Assembly: GCA_007570785.1 (NCBI GenBank)
Contig: ML661382.1
Span: 871,526 to 935,525, forward strand
Direction: 5' to 3'
DNA from: Antilocapra americana
Lineage: Eukaryota > Chordata > Mammalia > Artiodactyla > Antilocapridae
Length of the DNA: 64,000 nt
In this document: one piece after another, positions 19,590 to 30,500 of the stretch
Position numbering within the stretch: the stretch's first letter is position 1
How the letters are laid out: each line of letters starts with the position of its first letter
Made by a program: the position numbers and the translations under genes
The notes under the pieces: model-generated
The model's input: only the letters and a program-made list of their open reading frames with translations
Databases searched by the model: none
What the model was told of the DNA's origin: nothing

Positions 19590-20420
19590 ATGAAATTCAG
19601 TGATCAATTAAACACCGTCTCTCTTTAATATGAACGTTGAACCAACAGCGGCTGCACATTCCAACAAGAATATTTAAAGCAATTAAACTTTAGCTACTTT
19701 TAAAACAAATTCTTTTAAATGCTAATGACCATTGTTTTCGCACTTGATAAGTAAAATTTTGTGTCGAGCAAGGTTAGATGATTGCAATGATTTAATTGTA
19801 CTTCTCAAAGAAAGGAAAATGTTAAGAAAAAAGCTAAGATGGACCTCTTACCACATTCCTACCGCAAAATGTCCTATAACAATAGAGCCGTGATTTGCTG
19901 AAATTAAAATGCTATTATGGTGAAATTAGGGCTTCAATATTTTTAGCAGCTTTAATAGGCCTTGCATTTTAAGGGACATCTGATAATAGATAATTACATT
20001 TCATCTTAAAGAAACTGAGTTGTTTTCTTAAGGAAAATACTTTTCTTTCTTCCAGAGAGGTTAAAGCCGAGCCATCATTAGAAGCAGCACCCAGCCCGAG
20101 ATTCCTGCTTCAGCTTGGGAAATAGAGATTAGCATATAAATAGCCTTCGGTGCCTGCTTGATTCCAGCTATTTTGCGTTTCAATGTGGCATCAGAATGCA
20201 CTTAGCAAGAAATGTTCGAGAGGAGAAAGAGGTTTGTAATATGTCGCTTTTATAGAGGGGGGAACTTTAAGTATAAAAGATCATCCACTCCTCTGTGGGC
20301 TCTTTTCTTTTTTGTATCCTTTCAATACCCCAATTACCGGCTCCAAGGAGTCAACAGGCCCCCTAGAACTGAGGCTTAGTTTACACTGCAGCTCTCTCTT
20401 TGGACCAGGAAAATAAGTCA
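19590..20420. promoter_or_regulatory. Candidate conserved noncoding element 3 (strongest)
   Basis: About 830 bp without any recognisable repeat, AT-rich and full of TAAT-type cores. An octamer-like ATGCTAAT at 19719-19726 is followed two bases later by a SOX-type CCATTGTT at 19729-19736, an arrangement known from SOX-POU enhancers. There is a C/EBP-like attgcaat at 19781-19788, agattagcatataaatag at about 20127-20144, and TATA-like motifs at 20135-20142 and 20272-20279. The texture is that of a developmental enhancer, but conservation is not shown. Confidence 0.4.
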
Positions 20421-20422
20421 AA

Positions 20423-20693
20423 ATGGTGCACGGGAAACAAGACAAATACACGGGCTTCCTCCCGGATTCAGTAGGAGCCCTCGGGGGGCACAGCCGTGCC
20501 CTTTCTCCTCACCCCCCATGCTACCCATCAGCAGCGGAGACAGGGGACAGCTCCTGGGACCCATTTGCTGGAGCGATGAGGGAGACTCCTGGCTTTCTGC
20601 CTGGAGGCCGGCTTCCCTCCTGGGAAATCGCAGGGACTGGGCGCGGAGCCCAGGGCTCTTTCTGCCCTCACTTCCCCAGCCCCACGCCCGCCC

Positions 20694-20694
<1 letters not shown>
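20423..20694 (+). other. Moderately CpG-containing stretch with an open frame of unknown meaning
   Basis: GC-richer than its surroundings, with scattered CpG, and directly right of the repeat-free block. A frame opens at ATG 20423 in a strong initiation context (tcaaaATGg) and runs 131 codons to 20818, but its second half is encoded by the CA microsatellite and the first half has no known domain. It is probably not a gene; a noncoding transcript start is an alternative. Confidence 0.25.
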
Positions 20695-20736
<42 letters not shown>

Positions 20737-20748
20737 CACACACACACT
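20695..20748. repeat. (CA)n microsatellite
   Basis: CA repeat with one interrupting cg. Confidence 0.95.
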
Positions 20749-21461
20749 CTTTATTTCTCTCTGTCTCTCTCTAAGGCTGACTGGGAGTCAGACTGAGTCT
20801 TGGATGACAGCAAGATGATTTTTAAAGCCCATACTACCTCTCCTCTGGCATAGCTACTTGAGGGGACTTGGTTTTTCCTGGATGTGGCAGTATAAGAGGA
20901 ACTGAGGCCAAGCCGATGGTGTCCCCTAGCTCCTGGGGTGTCTTGAACCAACCTAGAGTCCGAGGTTCTTGGGCCAGCCCGCCTACTATCTTGTTATGGA
21001 GTGATCTTACCAGCTCTAAGCCTGTCCCCCCACCCCCATCTATAAAAAGGAGAATCGAAAATCCTGCCCTGTCCACTCATGGCCGTCATAAAGAAGAAAG
21101 GACATGTGACAGGACTTCCTAAGCTCCCTTCCTGTGAGCAGGAAGGGATGCGGATGTAGGTGAACCAGCAGCTCACCTGGCTCCCAGGGCTCTGCCCAGC
21201 CTTCCAACCAGAAGTCACAACAGTTAAGGAATAAATGTACTTTTCAGGAAACCAGTGAAGGGGTAAGAACCCACAGCTGCCAGAACCAATGGACCCATCT
21301 GGGTTTTTTCGAGAAGGTGTATGAGGACAAAGGATGAGACTTAAGGTGTGACTGGACCGGACCATCACGTTCCTGCCTCCCCACTGGTCACATCCACTCG
21401 GTGAATCTCTTCTTTGCCCTCAAATAGGAAAACCAACAACAATGAACAAGAGGCATCTTCC
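20749..21461. other. No recognised gene or repeat
   Basis: Unique-looking sequence. Overlapping short frames on both strands have no recognisable domain. Confidence 0.5.
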
Positions 21462-21470
21462 AGGGTTGTT

Positions 21471-21819
21471 GTTGTTTTTTTTTCTAATTTATTTATTTTC
21501 TTTACATTATCATGTTGGTTTTGCCATACATTGACATGAATCTGCCATGGGTATACATGTGTTCCCCTTCCAGAACCCCCCCTCCCACCTCCCTCCCAAT
21601 TCCATCCCTCTGGGTCATCCTGGCACACCAGCCCCGAGCACCTTGTATCAAGCATCAAACCTGGGCTGGCGATTCATCTCACATATGATAATTTACATGT
21701 TTCAATGCCGTTCTCCCATATCATCCCACCCTTGCCCTCTCCCATAGAGTCCAAAAGACTGTTCTATACATCTGCGTCTCTTTTGCTGTCTCACATACAG
21801 GGTTATCGTTACCATCTTT
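21471..21819 (-). mobile_element. L1 3' UTR, reverse, with 9-bp TSD
   Basis: Starts with poly-T-rich ctaatttatttattttc and goes through catgttggttttgccataca, the C-rich tract (21575-21598) and agcaccttgtatcaagc, to catacagggttatcgttacc. The direct repeat agggttgtt lies at 21462-21470 and 21820-21828. Confidence 0.92.
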
Positions 21820-21828
21820 AGGGTTGTT

Positions 21829-22419
21829 TTGAGACTCAAAGTAGAAACCTGATGGAAAATTTTCAGGAACTGTAAAGGTTGAGGCATCTGTTACTTCTTG
21901 TCCTTCTTGCAAGTAGAGGGAGTAAGCAGCTCCCCCTCATACCCAGGGCTCCATAGCAACAGGGCTGGGCTAGGGTACCAGAAGCTCTTTCCCTCTGGCC
22001 TTGTCCCTCACCATGGGATAGTGCCCTGTGGGCCCTGGGCACTCCCTGGTCCCTACAAAATTTTCCCAGGCTCCACACGGGGCCCTCACAGGCTGCACCA
22101 TGTCCCGCAGATCCCAAGGACACTGCCTGTCTGGAAAGGGCCCCACCAGTTCCTCAATGGCCCTGATAAGCCAAGGAGTCTAACCCACCTGCCACGGGGG
22201 CCCCTCGAGTGGGCTCTTCAGTGGGAAAACTGTCAACAGGCAGGATCTTTATCTCTGCGCTCTGGGCCACAGCTGCAAACACTCAGCCCTAATGGAAATG
22301 AGGCAATCAGAATCACTGAGCTTCACCAGTGAAGACCTGGTTTTCTTCCCAAAACACTATGTTGAGACAAAGATGGCTCCCTTCAAGAAAACTGAAAGGG
22401 TTACTTGGGGGCTTGATGA
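21829..22419. other. No recognised gene or repeat
   Basis: GC-moderate sequence with open frames on both strands (for example 21898-22332 plus, 144 codons) lacking any recognisable domain. Confidence 0.45.
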
Positions 22420-22610
22420 TATGATGGTGCAATGCAATAGAGGGGGCAGGGGGCCTGGGCCAGAGATCCAGGACCTCGTTGGCTCTCCACTGCTGACCAT
22501 GGGTGAGTTATTGCCACGGTGTGACTGTAACATTTCCCTGGCTATACAGTGAGAGTTCTGCATCAGGCTGTCTCCAGGGGCCCTTCATGCTCAGACATCC
22601 TTTCTTTCCT
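22420..22610 (+). mobile_element. MIR-type SINE
   Basis: gtgcaatgcaatagaggggg, then catgggtgagttattgccac and ctggctatacagtgagagtt have the MIR head-to-middle order, though diverged. Confidence 0.5.
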
Positions 22611-22714
22611 GCATTACTGTTCCTCTAGTTTCTCTGGCCTGAGCCCTTTTCACTCCAGCCAGGAAGCCCAGCATCATCTGTCTTGTCAACCCGGACAACT
22701 ATAACATTGGCTTC

Positions 22715-22850
22715 CACTTACAGGAAGGTTCTTTGAGGCTCAGAGAGGTTGACTGGCTGACCCATAATCACACAGCTCTAAGTGAAAAGCCAAGATTCAG
22801 CCTCAGGCTTTGACTCAATTTCAGAGCCCCTGTTCCTGTCACACGTGCTA
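22715..22850 (-). mobile_element. MIR SINE
   Basis: tttgaggctcagagaggttg, then cccataatcacacagctcta, then aagccaagattcagcctcag. Confidence 0.7.
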
Positions 22851-23221
22851 GCATTTTCCTGGGTGCCTGCCTAGTTACTGTTTACAATCAATGGGATTGT
22901 AGGAAAGTCTGTGTCTCAGGTGCCTCAAACTGGTTCCCAAAATTTGATGCAAAGAACACTAATTCTACTGAAGGTTAATGATTTTCCTTAAAAAAAAAAG
23001 TTTTCATGATCAAATGAGTTTGACATTGAGTAAATTAAGTCAACAGCTTCTTTTTTAACTGCAGGGTTTTCTCCAATCCTTTAAAATGTGAATAAGGTAC
23101 AATTTTAATCTATAAGACAGAGTGAGAACGCAACTGTTTTTCCCAAATCTATTTGTACATAGTCACCCCCATCCACCTTTTTATTTTTCTTGAGCAACAA
23201 GTGTTTCACTGACAAGACTAG
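22851..23221. other. No recognised gene or repeat
   Basis: Includes a poly-A run near 22990. Nothing named. Confidence 0.5.
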
Positions 23222-23407
23222 AGTTCTCCTACTTTGCAACTCAAAACACAATCCCCAGACCAGTAAGATGGAGCCGTTATCACCTGGGAGCTAGCTAGAA
23301 AGGCAAAACCTCAGACCCCACCTCGACCTGCTGCATCAGACAAAGTGTGTGTGAACAAGATGTCCAGGTGGTTCGTGTACATGGGAAAGCTCCAGGAGCA
23401 TTGGTCT
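23222..23407 (+). mobile_element. MER5-type (hAT-Charlie) MITE
   Basis: Non-autonomous DNA transposon text: gttatcacctgggagctagc, then aaaacctcagaccccacct, then gaacaagatgtccaggtgg. It matches the sense MER5A/B layout. No transposase is encoded. Confidence 0.65.
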
Positions 23408-23734
23408 GCAATACACGTCTGGGAAAACACGGCTGATTCATCGTGGCCCATGTCCATGCAGTAGCCATCAAGCCAGAAAATCCAGCAGCGAAAAAAGCGT
23501 CAAGCATTATTGGTCTCATATGGACCAAACAGCTGGATTTGGAATTAGGTTTCAATACAGCAACGTCACACCGACAGAGTCCCAGGGGGTCCCACAACAG
23601 AAAGTCTCCCTCTGTTCCCAATGGGACGTAAAACTTGACAAAGACAGAGGGCTGATCAGTGCTCTGCTAGAGGCCTGTCAAGAATGTGGACATGGGAAGT
23701 ACCGCATATCTCTTCCTAAAACATGAAGGTATCT
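23408..23734. other. Repeat-free stretch with CpG and AT-rich cores
   Basis: No named repeat. It contains aaaaaagcgtcaagcattattgg and an aattaggtttcaatac motif. Minus frame 23295-23621 mostly spans the MER5 and is not meaningful. Confidence 0.4.
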
Positions 23735-25085
23735 TTTAAAAATTTGAGCTTTATTAAGGTAAAGGAAAAGGCTATCCACTCCAGGATTCTGGCCTAGAGA
23801 ATTCCATGGATTGTATAGTCCATGGGGTCGCAAAGAGTCGGACATGACTGAGCGACTTTCACTTCCCTCATTAAAGTAAAATTGACATATAAAGTTGTTG
23901 GGTATGTAAAGTGAACAGTGTGGTATTTGATATGCATATATATTGTGAAAGGATTCCCCTTATCTACTTAATTAACACATCTGCTATCTCACATACTTAT
24001 ATCTTTTTTTTTTTTTTTTGGCCTGTGAGAACATTTAAGTTCTATTCTCTTAGCAAATTTCAATTATACAATACAGTGTTATCAACTGTAGTCACCATGT
24101 TTTACCCTTGATCTTCAGACCTTATTCATCTTATAGCTAAAATCTTGTACCCTTTACCAACTTCTCCCTATTTCCCCAGCTCCTGGCAACCCCTTTTCTA
24201 CTCTGTTTCTGTGAGCTTAAATTTTTTTCTTTTAGATTCCACATATAAGTGATACCACACGGTATTTGCTTTTCTCTACCTGCCTTGTTTCACTTATCAT
24301 AACGTCCTCAAGGTCCACCCATAGTGTCTCAAATGGCAGAATTGATTTCTTTCTCATGGCTGAATAATTGTCCCTTGTATATATCTATACCACATCTTCT
24401 TTCTCCATCATGTATTGATGGACATCTTAGTTATTTCCATATGTTGGCTATTATGAATAAAGCTGCAATAAACACGGGAGTGCAGATAACTCTTTGAAAC
24501 CCTATTTTGTTTCTTTTGAATGTATGCCTAGAAATGGAATTGCTGGATCATACGGTTTTATTTTTTAATAAATAAAAGGTTTTCTTTTTTAATTTTTTTT
24601 TAGGAAATTCCATACAGTGTTCCACTGTGGCTAGACCAGTTTACATTTCCACCAATAGTGCTCAAAGTTTCTCTTTTTTCCACATCCCCAACAGTGCTTG
24701 TTTTCTCTTGCCTTTTTAATGACAGGCATTCTAAAGGGTTTGAGGTACAATCTCATTGTGGTTTGGGTTTGCATTTCCCTGAGATTAGAGATACTGAACA
24801 CCTTTTCATGTAGCTGTTGGCGATCTGCATATCTTCTTTGAAAAAATGTCTATTCAGTTCCTCTGCCAACAGCTTTTTGCTGTTCTGTGAATTTTTTATA
24901 CATTTCTGATATCAACTCCTTATAAGATCAATGATTTGGCGAATACTTTCTCCCATTCTGTAGGCTGCCTTTTCATTTTGTTGATGTTTTCCTTTGCTGT
25001 ACAGAAGATTTTTAGTTTGATATTGCCCTACTTGTTTATTTTTGCTTTCATTGTCTCTGCTGTAAAGGTCTTTCAATTCTTAGAA
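23735..25085 (-). mobile_element. L1M 3' region (L1MA/L1MB-like), split by Bov-tA
   Basis: Reverse L1: agctttattaaggtaaa [Bov-tA] agtaaaattgacatataaag, then tcttagcaaatttcaattatac, ggctgaataattgtcccttg, gctgcaataaacacgggag and gtagctgttggcgatc, to cccatttgttta-type text. It covers the 3' UTR and the end of ORF2 with many stops. Confidence 0.88.
23764..23869 (+). mobile_element. Bov-tA SINE, 5'-truncated, inside L1M
   Basis: ggaaaaggctatccactccagg through gacatgactgagcgactttc. Near-identical direct repeats attaaggtaaa (23753-23763) and attaaagtaaa (23870-23880) flank it, with one mismatch. Confidence 0.92.
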
Positions 25086-26089
25086 TGAGTGAGTTTCCAT
25101 TTCCTTTGATCCATTCTCAATCACAGAAGTAGTCAAGGTTATTGGACATCCCTGAGTTTATCACCTGGGACACTCCTGGGAAATGACCCAGTGGTTCCTA
25201 CCCTGGCATCTGAGAAGACAGCCTCAAGGGCACAAAAGCTTGTCTCAAGGTTTTAAAAATCACAGCTGAAATGACCCATTCATGCAAGATAAGACTTCTG
25301 CCTGAAGAAAACTGCCTTTGCTTTTGGCTGCAATTATTTCAATTCATGTGGTCACACTCTCTCAAGTTGACCTGACATTTCAAGCTGCAGTTTGATATAT
25401 CCCTTGCTCAACACAAAATGGAGAAGAAAATTAGTTTTTAACTTAACAACTTCAGTGTTTGAGGAGAGACAAAATTTTTCAAAGTCTATGTGCAGAGACA
25501 TTCAGTAACCGGTCTGAAGACAGAGTTTGCAAGTGATGGCATTTGGATTAGAACCTGTTTGACGCCAAAGTCAAGACCCTCTCCACAGTGGAGGCAGCCC
25601 AAGGACGTATTTGCACTTTATCATACTCTTCACCATTAGCTCCTATGGCCTTTACTCTTCCCAAGGCCCCCTCTTCGATATAGCAAGGTACCATGTCTCC
25701 CTCCCCACCTCTCCAAAACAGATTCTGTCTTTGGGTTTGGAATCTTTCATGCACGTCTTCATTGAGTTCCTGTTTTTCAGGTGATTCTCAATGTACCAGC
25801 TGGCTAAGAATTTTTTCCCATTCTAAATTGGCATGCAAATCATTTCTTGCTGCTCCCTGCAGCTAAGGTGAGTCTGCTTCCCTTGTCATTGGAGGAAAGA
25901 ACTTGTCAAGGATTGAACTCTCCAGCACTCTCTAGAGACCGGGTAACTAGGAACCTGTCAATCAACTTGGATACATCCCACAGCCAAGATATCCAACACA
26001 GAACTTCTAACTGCTTCCCAATCTTCCCACCTGCAGTATGGCAGCACCATAGATTCAGATGGGGGGAAGTGCCTGTTCCTCTCTATTCT
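25086..26089. other. No recognised gene or repeat
   Basis: About 1 kb. Minus frame 25548-25754 has no recognisable domain. Confidence 0.5.
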
Positions 26090-26330
26090 TCACCAGCAAC
26101 CCTCAACCCCCATATCTTATCTATTAGCAAGTCCTTTTCACTCTACTTTCAAAACATGTGCTACATTCAGCACTTCTTGCCTTCACCACCATCACCACTA
26201 GGTCTAAACTACTGTCATTGCTCATCTGGACACTGCAAGAGTCTCCTAACTAGTCTTCTTGCTTGTCCTCATGCTCCTTGCAAGGCAGGCAGGGTCATCA
26301 GCCATCAGAAACAGCATCAGATCATGCCAT
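26090..26330 (+). mobile_element. L2 LINE 3' region, left part
   Basis: actactgtcattgctcatct, then agagtctcctaactagtctt, then atcagatcatgccat, corresponds to the L2 phrase order (ctggattactgcaatagcctcctaac, then cagatcatgtcac). It is broken by Bov-tA. Confidence 0.8.
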
Positions 26331-26506
26331 CCTCTGCAACACAGGAGACCTGGGTTCAGTGCCTGGGTTGGGAAGATCCCTGGAGAAGCAAATGGCACCC
26401 CACTCCAGTATTCTTGCTGGAAAATCCCATGGATGGAGGAACCTGGCAGGCCCCAGTCCATGGGGTCACAAAGAGTCAGACATAACTGAGCGGCTTCACT
26501 TCACCA
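26331..26506 (+). mobile_element. Bov-tA SINE, slightly 5'-truncated, inside L2
   Basis: cctctgcaacacaggagacc with a diverged B box, through gacataactgagcggcttca. Confidence 0.92.
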
Positions 26507-26635
26507 GAAAATAAACTCAGTGAGATCTGGGACCCAACTTTCATATTCACCTCTGTATTTCCAATGCCTGAAACAGTGCCTGTCACAGAGGAGATGCTCA
26601 GTAAGTATTGCTTGCTTGCATGTGTGAATCAAGTC
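26507..26635 (+). mobile_element. L2 LINE tail, right part
   Basis: cctgaaacagtgcctgtcac followed by gagatgctcagtaagtattg is the L2 3' terminus. Confidence 0.7.
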
Positions 26636-26869
26636 ATAACCTTAATTTTAAGGAAAAGAATTTTTTATTATTTATATAAAAATGGCTCTAGTTCTTTATT
26701 TGGCTTTTTTGTTTAATTCTCACATTGTGGTTATTCCTCTCTGGTTTCTGAGGAGAGATCAACATATCTAGACCCTGAGCAATTTATTCCTCCCCTCCCC
26801 TCCAGCCAGCAGAGGCAGAGTAAAAGAAATTTGTGACTTACACGCACAGATACATCTCACTTCGGCTAT
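26636..26869. other. No recognised gene or repeat
   Basis: Short AT-rich stretch. Confidence 0.5.
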
Positions 26870-27420
26870 GTTGCTTGAGAATAGATGGGAGATTACACTG
26901 ATTGAACTGGACATTTTCCATTTTTATTATTTTAATCACAAACATAAACTATTGGGGGTAAAATCAAATGGAAATCTGCCTATCAATTTCACAATTAGCA
27001 TCTCATTTCAAGAGACCAATCAACTCAAATGAGGGCCAGTGACCTTAATCTTTCTCCAAATACAGTGCTTGATTTCTCTTATTAGTTGAAAATCTCCAAA
27101 CTATGAAATATTTGGGTTAACCCCCTGTTTGCATCAATGATGTGATTAACACATTTAAATAAGCCAAGGGATTGCTGTGACCTTTGTGTTATGGTTTGTA
27201 TGGACAAAAGCAGAAGACTAAGGTTGTGCAAATCAAGTAGGAAAAATAAGAAGGCTGCTGAAATAGGCCCTCTTTATTCATTTATTTTTCCAAGACTGTA
27301 GAAGGAAATTTGACTTTTAGACTTATTTTGCCACCAATTAGCTAAAATTTAACCCAAGAGGAGAGTAAATCCCAGAAATCAAAGGCAGCTAATTTTAATC
27401 ATAAGTCTGTTGGAAACCCA
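26870..27420. promoter_or_regulatory. Candidate conserved noncoding element 4
   Basis: Repeat-free AT-rich block. Between 27126 and 27156 the run tgtttgcatcaatgatgtg, directly followed by attaacacatttaaata, joins forkhead/POU-like and HNF1/homeodomain-like cores. Other cores are acaattagca (26990-26999), accaattagctaaaat (27333-27348) and gctaattttaatcat. It ends at a CA microsatellite. No conservation data are available. Confidence 0.35.
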
Positions 27421-27421
27421 A

Positions 27422-27423
<2 letters not shown>

Positions 27424-27459
<36 letters not shown>
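27424..27459. repeat. (CA)n microsatellite
   Basis: Pure CA run. Confidence 0.95.
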
Positions 27460-27461
<2 letters not shown>

Positions 27462-27659
27462 TTTCTTTGTGATATAGGAGAGTTGGGGGGACCGTTTTGC
27501 TTGTTTGTTTTCATTTCTTTTTCTTGTTTATGAGTATTGTATTTTAAAGTTAGTCCCTGTTAAGTAATTGGAGATTACAGAAAGACTGTGCATTATATTT
27601 TTATTTGGTCTCAACAGAAGATATTGAGTAAGGTATCCCCCCATTCTATTGTTTCATGA
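27460..27659. other. No recognised gene or repeat
   Basis: AT-rich, T-run containing. Nothing named. Confidence 0.5.
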
Positions 27660-27706
27660 TTTTTTTTAATTTATTTTTAATTGGAGGATAATTGCTTTAC
27701 AGTGTT
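27660..27706 (-). mobile_element. Tiny L1 3'-end fragment
   Basis: ttttaattggaggataattg plus ctttacagtg is the ruminant L1 3' terminal phrase in reverse, after a T-run. Confidence 0.55.
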
Positions 27707-28149
27707 TTTTTGTTTTTAAAAAGAAACAGAAAAAGACAAATCTGACCTAGCAAACAAGGCATCTGTGTGTGTATGTTCTGTAGACTCTTTGCATCTACAA
27801 AACATCAATATTCCTGCAGGATTTAGAACAAGACCATATACTCAGCTAACCCCTCTTTCCCCAAAACAGAAGATTCCACCTAGGAACACAGGAGATGTAT
27901 ACATAGGCACCAACCAACCATTAGAATTAGACAGACTAATGGGTTTGTTTCAGCCATTGGGCCAATTCCACTTTGGAATAGATGTGAAGAGCACAAGATG
28001 CTGAAACTAAAAGTGAAATACTTCAAGGTCAGCCAAGAAGTTGCCAGTCTTGTTCACCTGACTCCATTGATTGATGTGCCTTGATGGCTCCATCCACGTC
28101 TTTGCTGAGGTGACTGATTTTCCTTCACCTGGCCTACATCAGTGATTGG
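27707..28149. other. No recognised gene or repeat
   Basis: Plus frame 27765-28004 has no recognisable domain. Confidence 0.5.
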
Positions 28150-28520
28150 CTATCTGAGACCCATAGAGCTAGAATTTTTGAGTTACAAGAAATAGAGATC
28201 AACATAACCTGAGCTGAGGCAGTAAAGGGGAATTCATTCAAAGGATATGGAATTGTTTCCCAGAACTCAAGAAAGACCTTGTTCTGTGTCCCATTTTTGT
28301 TCTCCCCAGTACTTCTTAATTTGCAAGGCAGAAGGAAATGGCCACCCCTGGCTCCCAAGTTCCCACCGCGTCTAGAGACCATTCCTGCCTGTACTAGAAC
28401 CTTTGGGTCTCAGATTCTGAGGAGAGAGAAAGTGAATCACCAAGTTTGGATCAGGTATCTGTGCTGGCCAATCCAACCATGGCTGAGAAGGGTGCTATAT
28501 GGTCCTGACACACTACAGAG
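28150..28520. mobile_element. Probable ancient interspersed repeat, family not named
   Basis: cagtaaaggggaattcattc, then tctgaggagagagaaagtga, then ccaatccaaccatggctgag, read like an LTR- or DNA-type mammalian repeat met elsewhere. I cannot assign the family. Confidence 0.35.
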
Positions 28521-28811
28521 GTTTATAGCCAAGGCTGAGGGGTAATTCAGGATGTTCACTGTGAGCTGGGCAGAATCTCCCAGAAAGTATCCAGTAAAGG
28601 ACTGTATTCACAGCCAGAGACAGCTGGCTATGAACCAGCCGAACACACAAAGCCAGGTGGTTCCCGTTGTACTTCCGGTCATGCCCTCTCCTCAGGGTGA
28701 GAGGCTGGCACCCAGTGGGGATTGACACCCCGTGGCTATACAACATTCTGAGAGAGGCGCCCTGGCTACCCTCTCTGGGAGTGTCCTGCTTTCATCTTCG
28801 TCATACTGTTT
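28521..28811. other. No recognised gene or repeat
   Basis: Unnamed sequence. Confidence 0.5.
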
Positions 28812-28822
28812 ATTATAGGCTA

Positions 28823-29037
28823 TGGTGGTGGTGGTTTAGTTGCTAAGTCATGTCTAACTCTTGCGACCCCATGGACTGTAGCCTGCCAGTCTCCTCTGTC
28901 CATGGGTATACTCTAGGCAAGAATACTGGAGTGGGTTGCCATTTCCTTCTCCAGGGGATCTTCCCGACCCAGGAATCAAACCCAGGTCTCCTGCACTGCA
29001 GGCAGATGCTTCACCAACTGAGTTACAAGGGAAGCCA
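28823..29037 (-). mobile_element. Bov-tA SINE
   Basis: Complete reverse copy. Imperfect flanking repeats ttataggctat (28812-28822) and ttacagtctat (29040-29050) may be a decayed TSD. Confidence 0.92.
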
Positions 29038-29084
29038 TTACAGTCTATAATTCTACATTTATTTATAAAACTTGTTCAGTAAGC

Positions 29085-29218
29085 ATCTCTGTCTACCACT
29101 CAGCCTGACACTATGAGGTCAGATACTGTACTGGTTTTACATCACATGTCTGGCACCATGTCTGGCGGATAATGGATTCTCCCTAAACAGCTGAATGAAT
29201 GAAGTAATGAATGAATGA
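29085..29218 (+). mobile_element. L2 LINE tail
   Basis: tctggcaccatgtctggcgg, then ctgaatgaatgaagtaatga, has the form of the L2 terminus with its gaatgaatga repeats. Confidence 0.5.
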
Positions 29219-29545
29219 AATGGAGGAGGCCAGGGAAGTTTTTCCAGATGATTTGGAACATGAGTTGAAGTTTGAAGGATGAACAAGTGTCTTTTGGGAG
29301 AACAAGTGGTGAGAGAGTTCCTGGAAAAAAGAATGACAAGGACAAAGTCAAGGAGGCACATAGGGCAAGTACCATGGAAACTGTGAGGCAGGCCATCTCA
29401 TGCAAAGCCTTATGTAGAGCTTGGAGGGTTTGGAGCAAGAAAGCACATGTCTAGAGTTTAGACAAATCTATCTGATGGGAATGTGGGGACTGGATTAGGC
29501 ATAGCAATGTTAGGGAGTTTATGTAGTCATCCAAAAGAGAAAAGA
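29219..29545 (-). mobile_element. L2 LINE, reverse, weak
   Basis: agttgaagtttgaaggatga, then gccatctcatgcaaagcctt and gcttggagggtttggagcaa, resembles the complement of L2 (aggccctacatgatctggc order). Confidence 0.45.
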
Positions 29546-29629
29546 AATGGCAGTGGGAGTGGGGAGGGAAAGATTTTAAGAGCTATGAAGTAGAATCAGC
29601 AGAAAGTCAAAGGGTACATATCTTCCCAG

Positions 29630-29828
29630 GAGGCTTTCCAAGTGGCTCAGCAGTAAAAAACCTACCTGCCAATGTAGGAGACACAGGTTCAACCCCTGGG
29701 CTAGGAAGATCCCCTGGAGAAGGAAACGGCAACCCACTCCAGTATTCTTGCCTGGAGAATCCCATGGACAGGAGCCTGGCGGGTTACAAAGAGTCAGACG
29801 TGACTGAGTGACTGAGCATGCATGCATG
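29630..29828 (+). mobile_element. Bov-tA SINE with 11-bp TSD
   Basis: Complete sense copy with a preserved B box (ggttcaacccctggg) and a tgcatgcatgcatg tail. Direct repeats tatcttcccag (29619-29629) and tatctccccag (29829-29839) differ at one base. Confidence 0.94.
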
Positions 29829-29844
29829 TATCTCCCCAGCAAGA

Positions 29845-29950
29845 CTGTGAGCTTCTGATTCTGTCTTTCTCATCCCGGGCTACCAGGGCTTGCAGAGTGC
29901 CCACCTAACACACAGTAGACATGTGGAAAAAATAAACTAAAGAATGATTG
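29845..29950 (+). mobile_element. L2 LINE tail
   Basis: ctgtgagcttctgattctgt, then agggcttgcagagtgcccac and acacagtagacatgtgg, ending in gaatgattgaatga. Confidence 0.6.
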
Positions 29951-30129
29951 AATGATAACCACTAACCAAGAGCAGAAATAACAAGCTGGGGTGTGATGCT
30001 GAGCAGTATCCTTGAAGGGTTTCTTAGAACCTCCCTACTTGTACATTTACCCTTCCTCCAAACATACACAGAGCTCCTAACCTTCTTTGATAACCACTTC
30101 AATCTCAGCACATGCCAGGCCTCAGGGTA
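29951..30129. other. No recognised gene or repeat
   Basis: Unnamed sequence. Confidence 0.5.
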
Positions 30130-30500
30130 GCATCAATGTTTTGTTGTTCAATTTTGAATTTTAAATTCATTTCAGTTTCATGGAGACAATAGCTGACATG
30201 CAGCACCATGTAAGTTTAAGGTATAGGGCATAATGATGTGTTTACATATACTTTGAAATGACTACCGATTCCCCACCCTCTGCCTTCCGTAACCACAAAT
30301 CTGATCTCTTTTTCCATGAGTTTGTTTTGATTTGTTGCTTTTACTGCTGGTGGTTTCTTGTTTGTTTTTTAGCTTCCACATATAAATGAGGTCATTTGTC
30401 TTTCTTGGTCTGACTTATTTCACTTAGCATAATTACCCTCAAGGTTCATCCATGTGGTCCCCACAGCAGAGTTTCCTTCTTTTTTCATAACACCTCTGTT
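30130..30500 (-). mobile_element. L1M 3' region
   Basis: ttcatggagacaatagctga, then taaggtatagggcataatga, then tccacatataaatgaggtca, then tgacttatttcacttagcat. Confidence 0.8.

Noticed and set aside
20423..20818. 131-codon frame after a good ATG as a new protein
   Set aside because: The second half is translated CA microsatellite and the first half has no domain. Kept only as a note.
23295..23621. 108-codon minus frame
   Set aside because: Largely covers a MER5-type element and has no domain.
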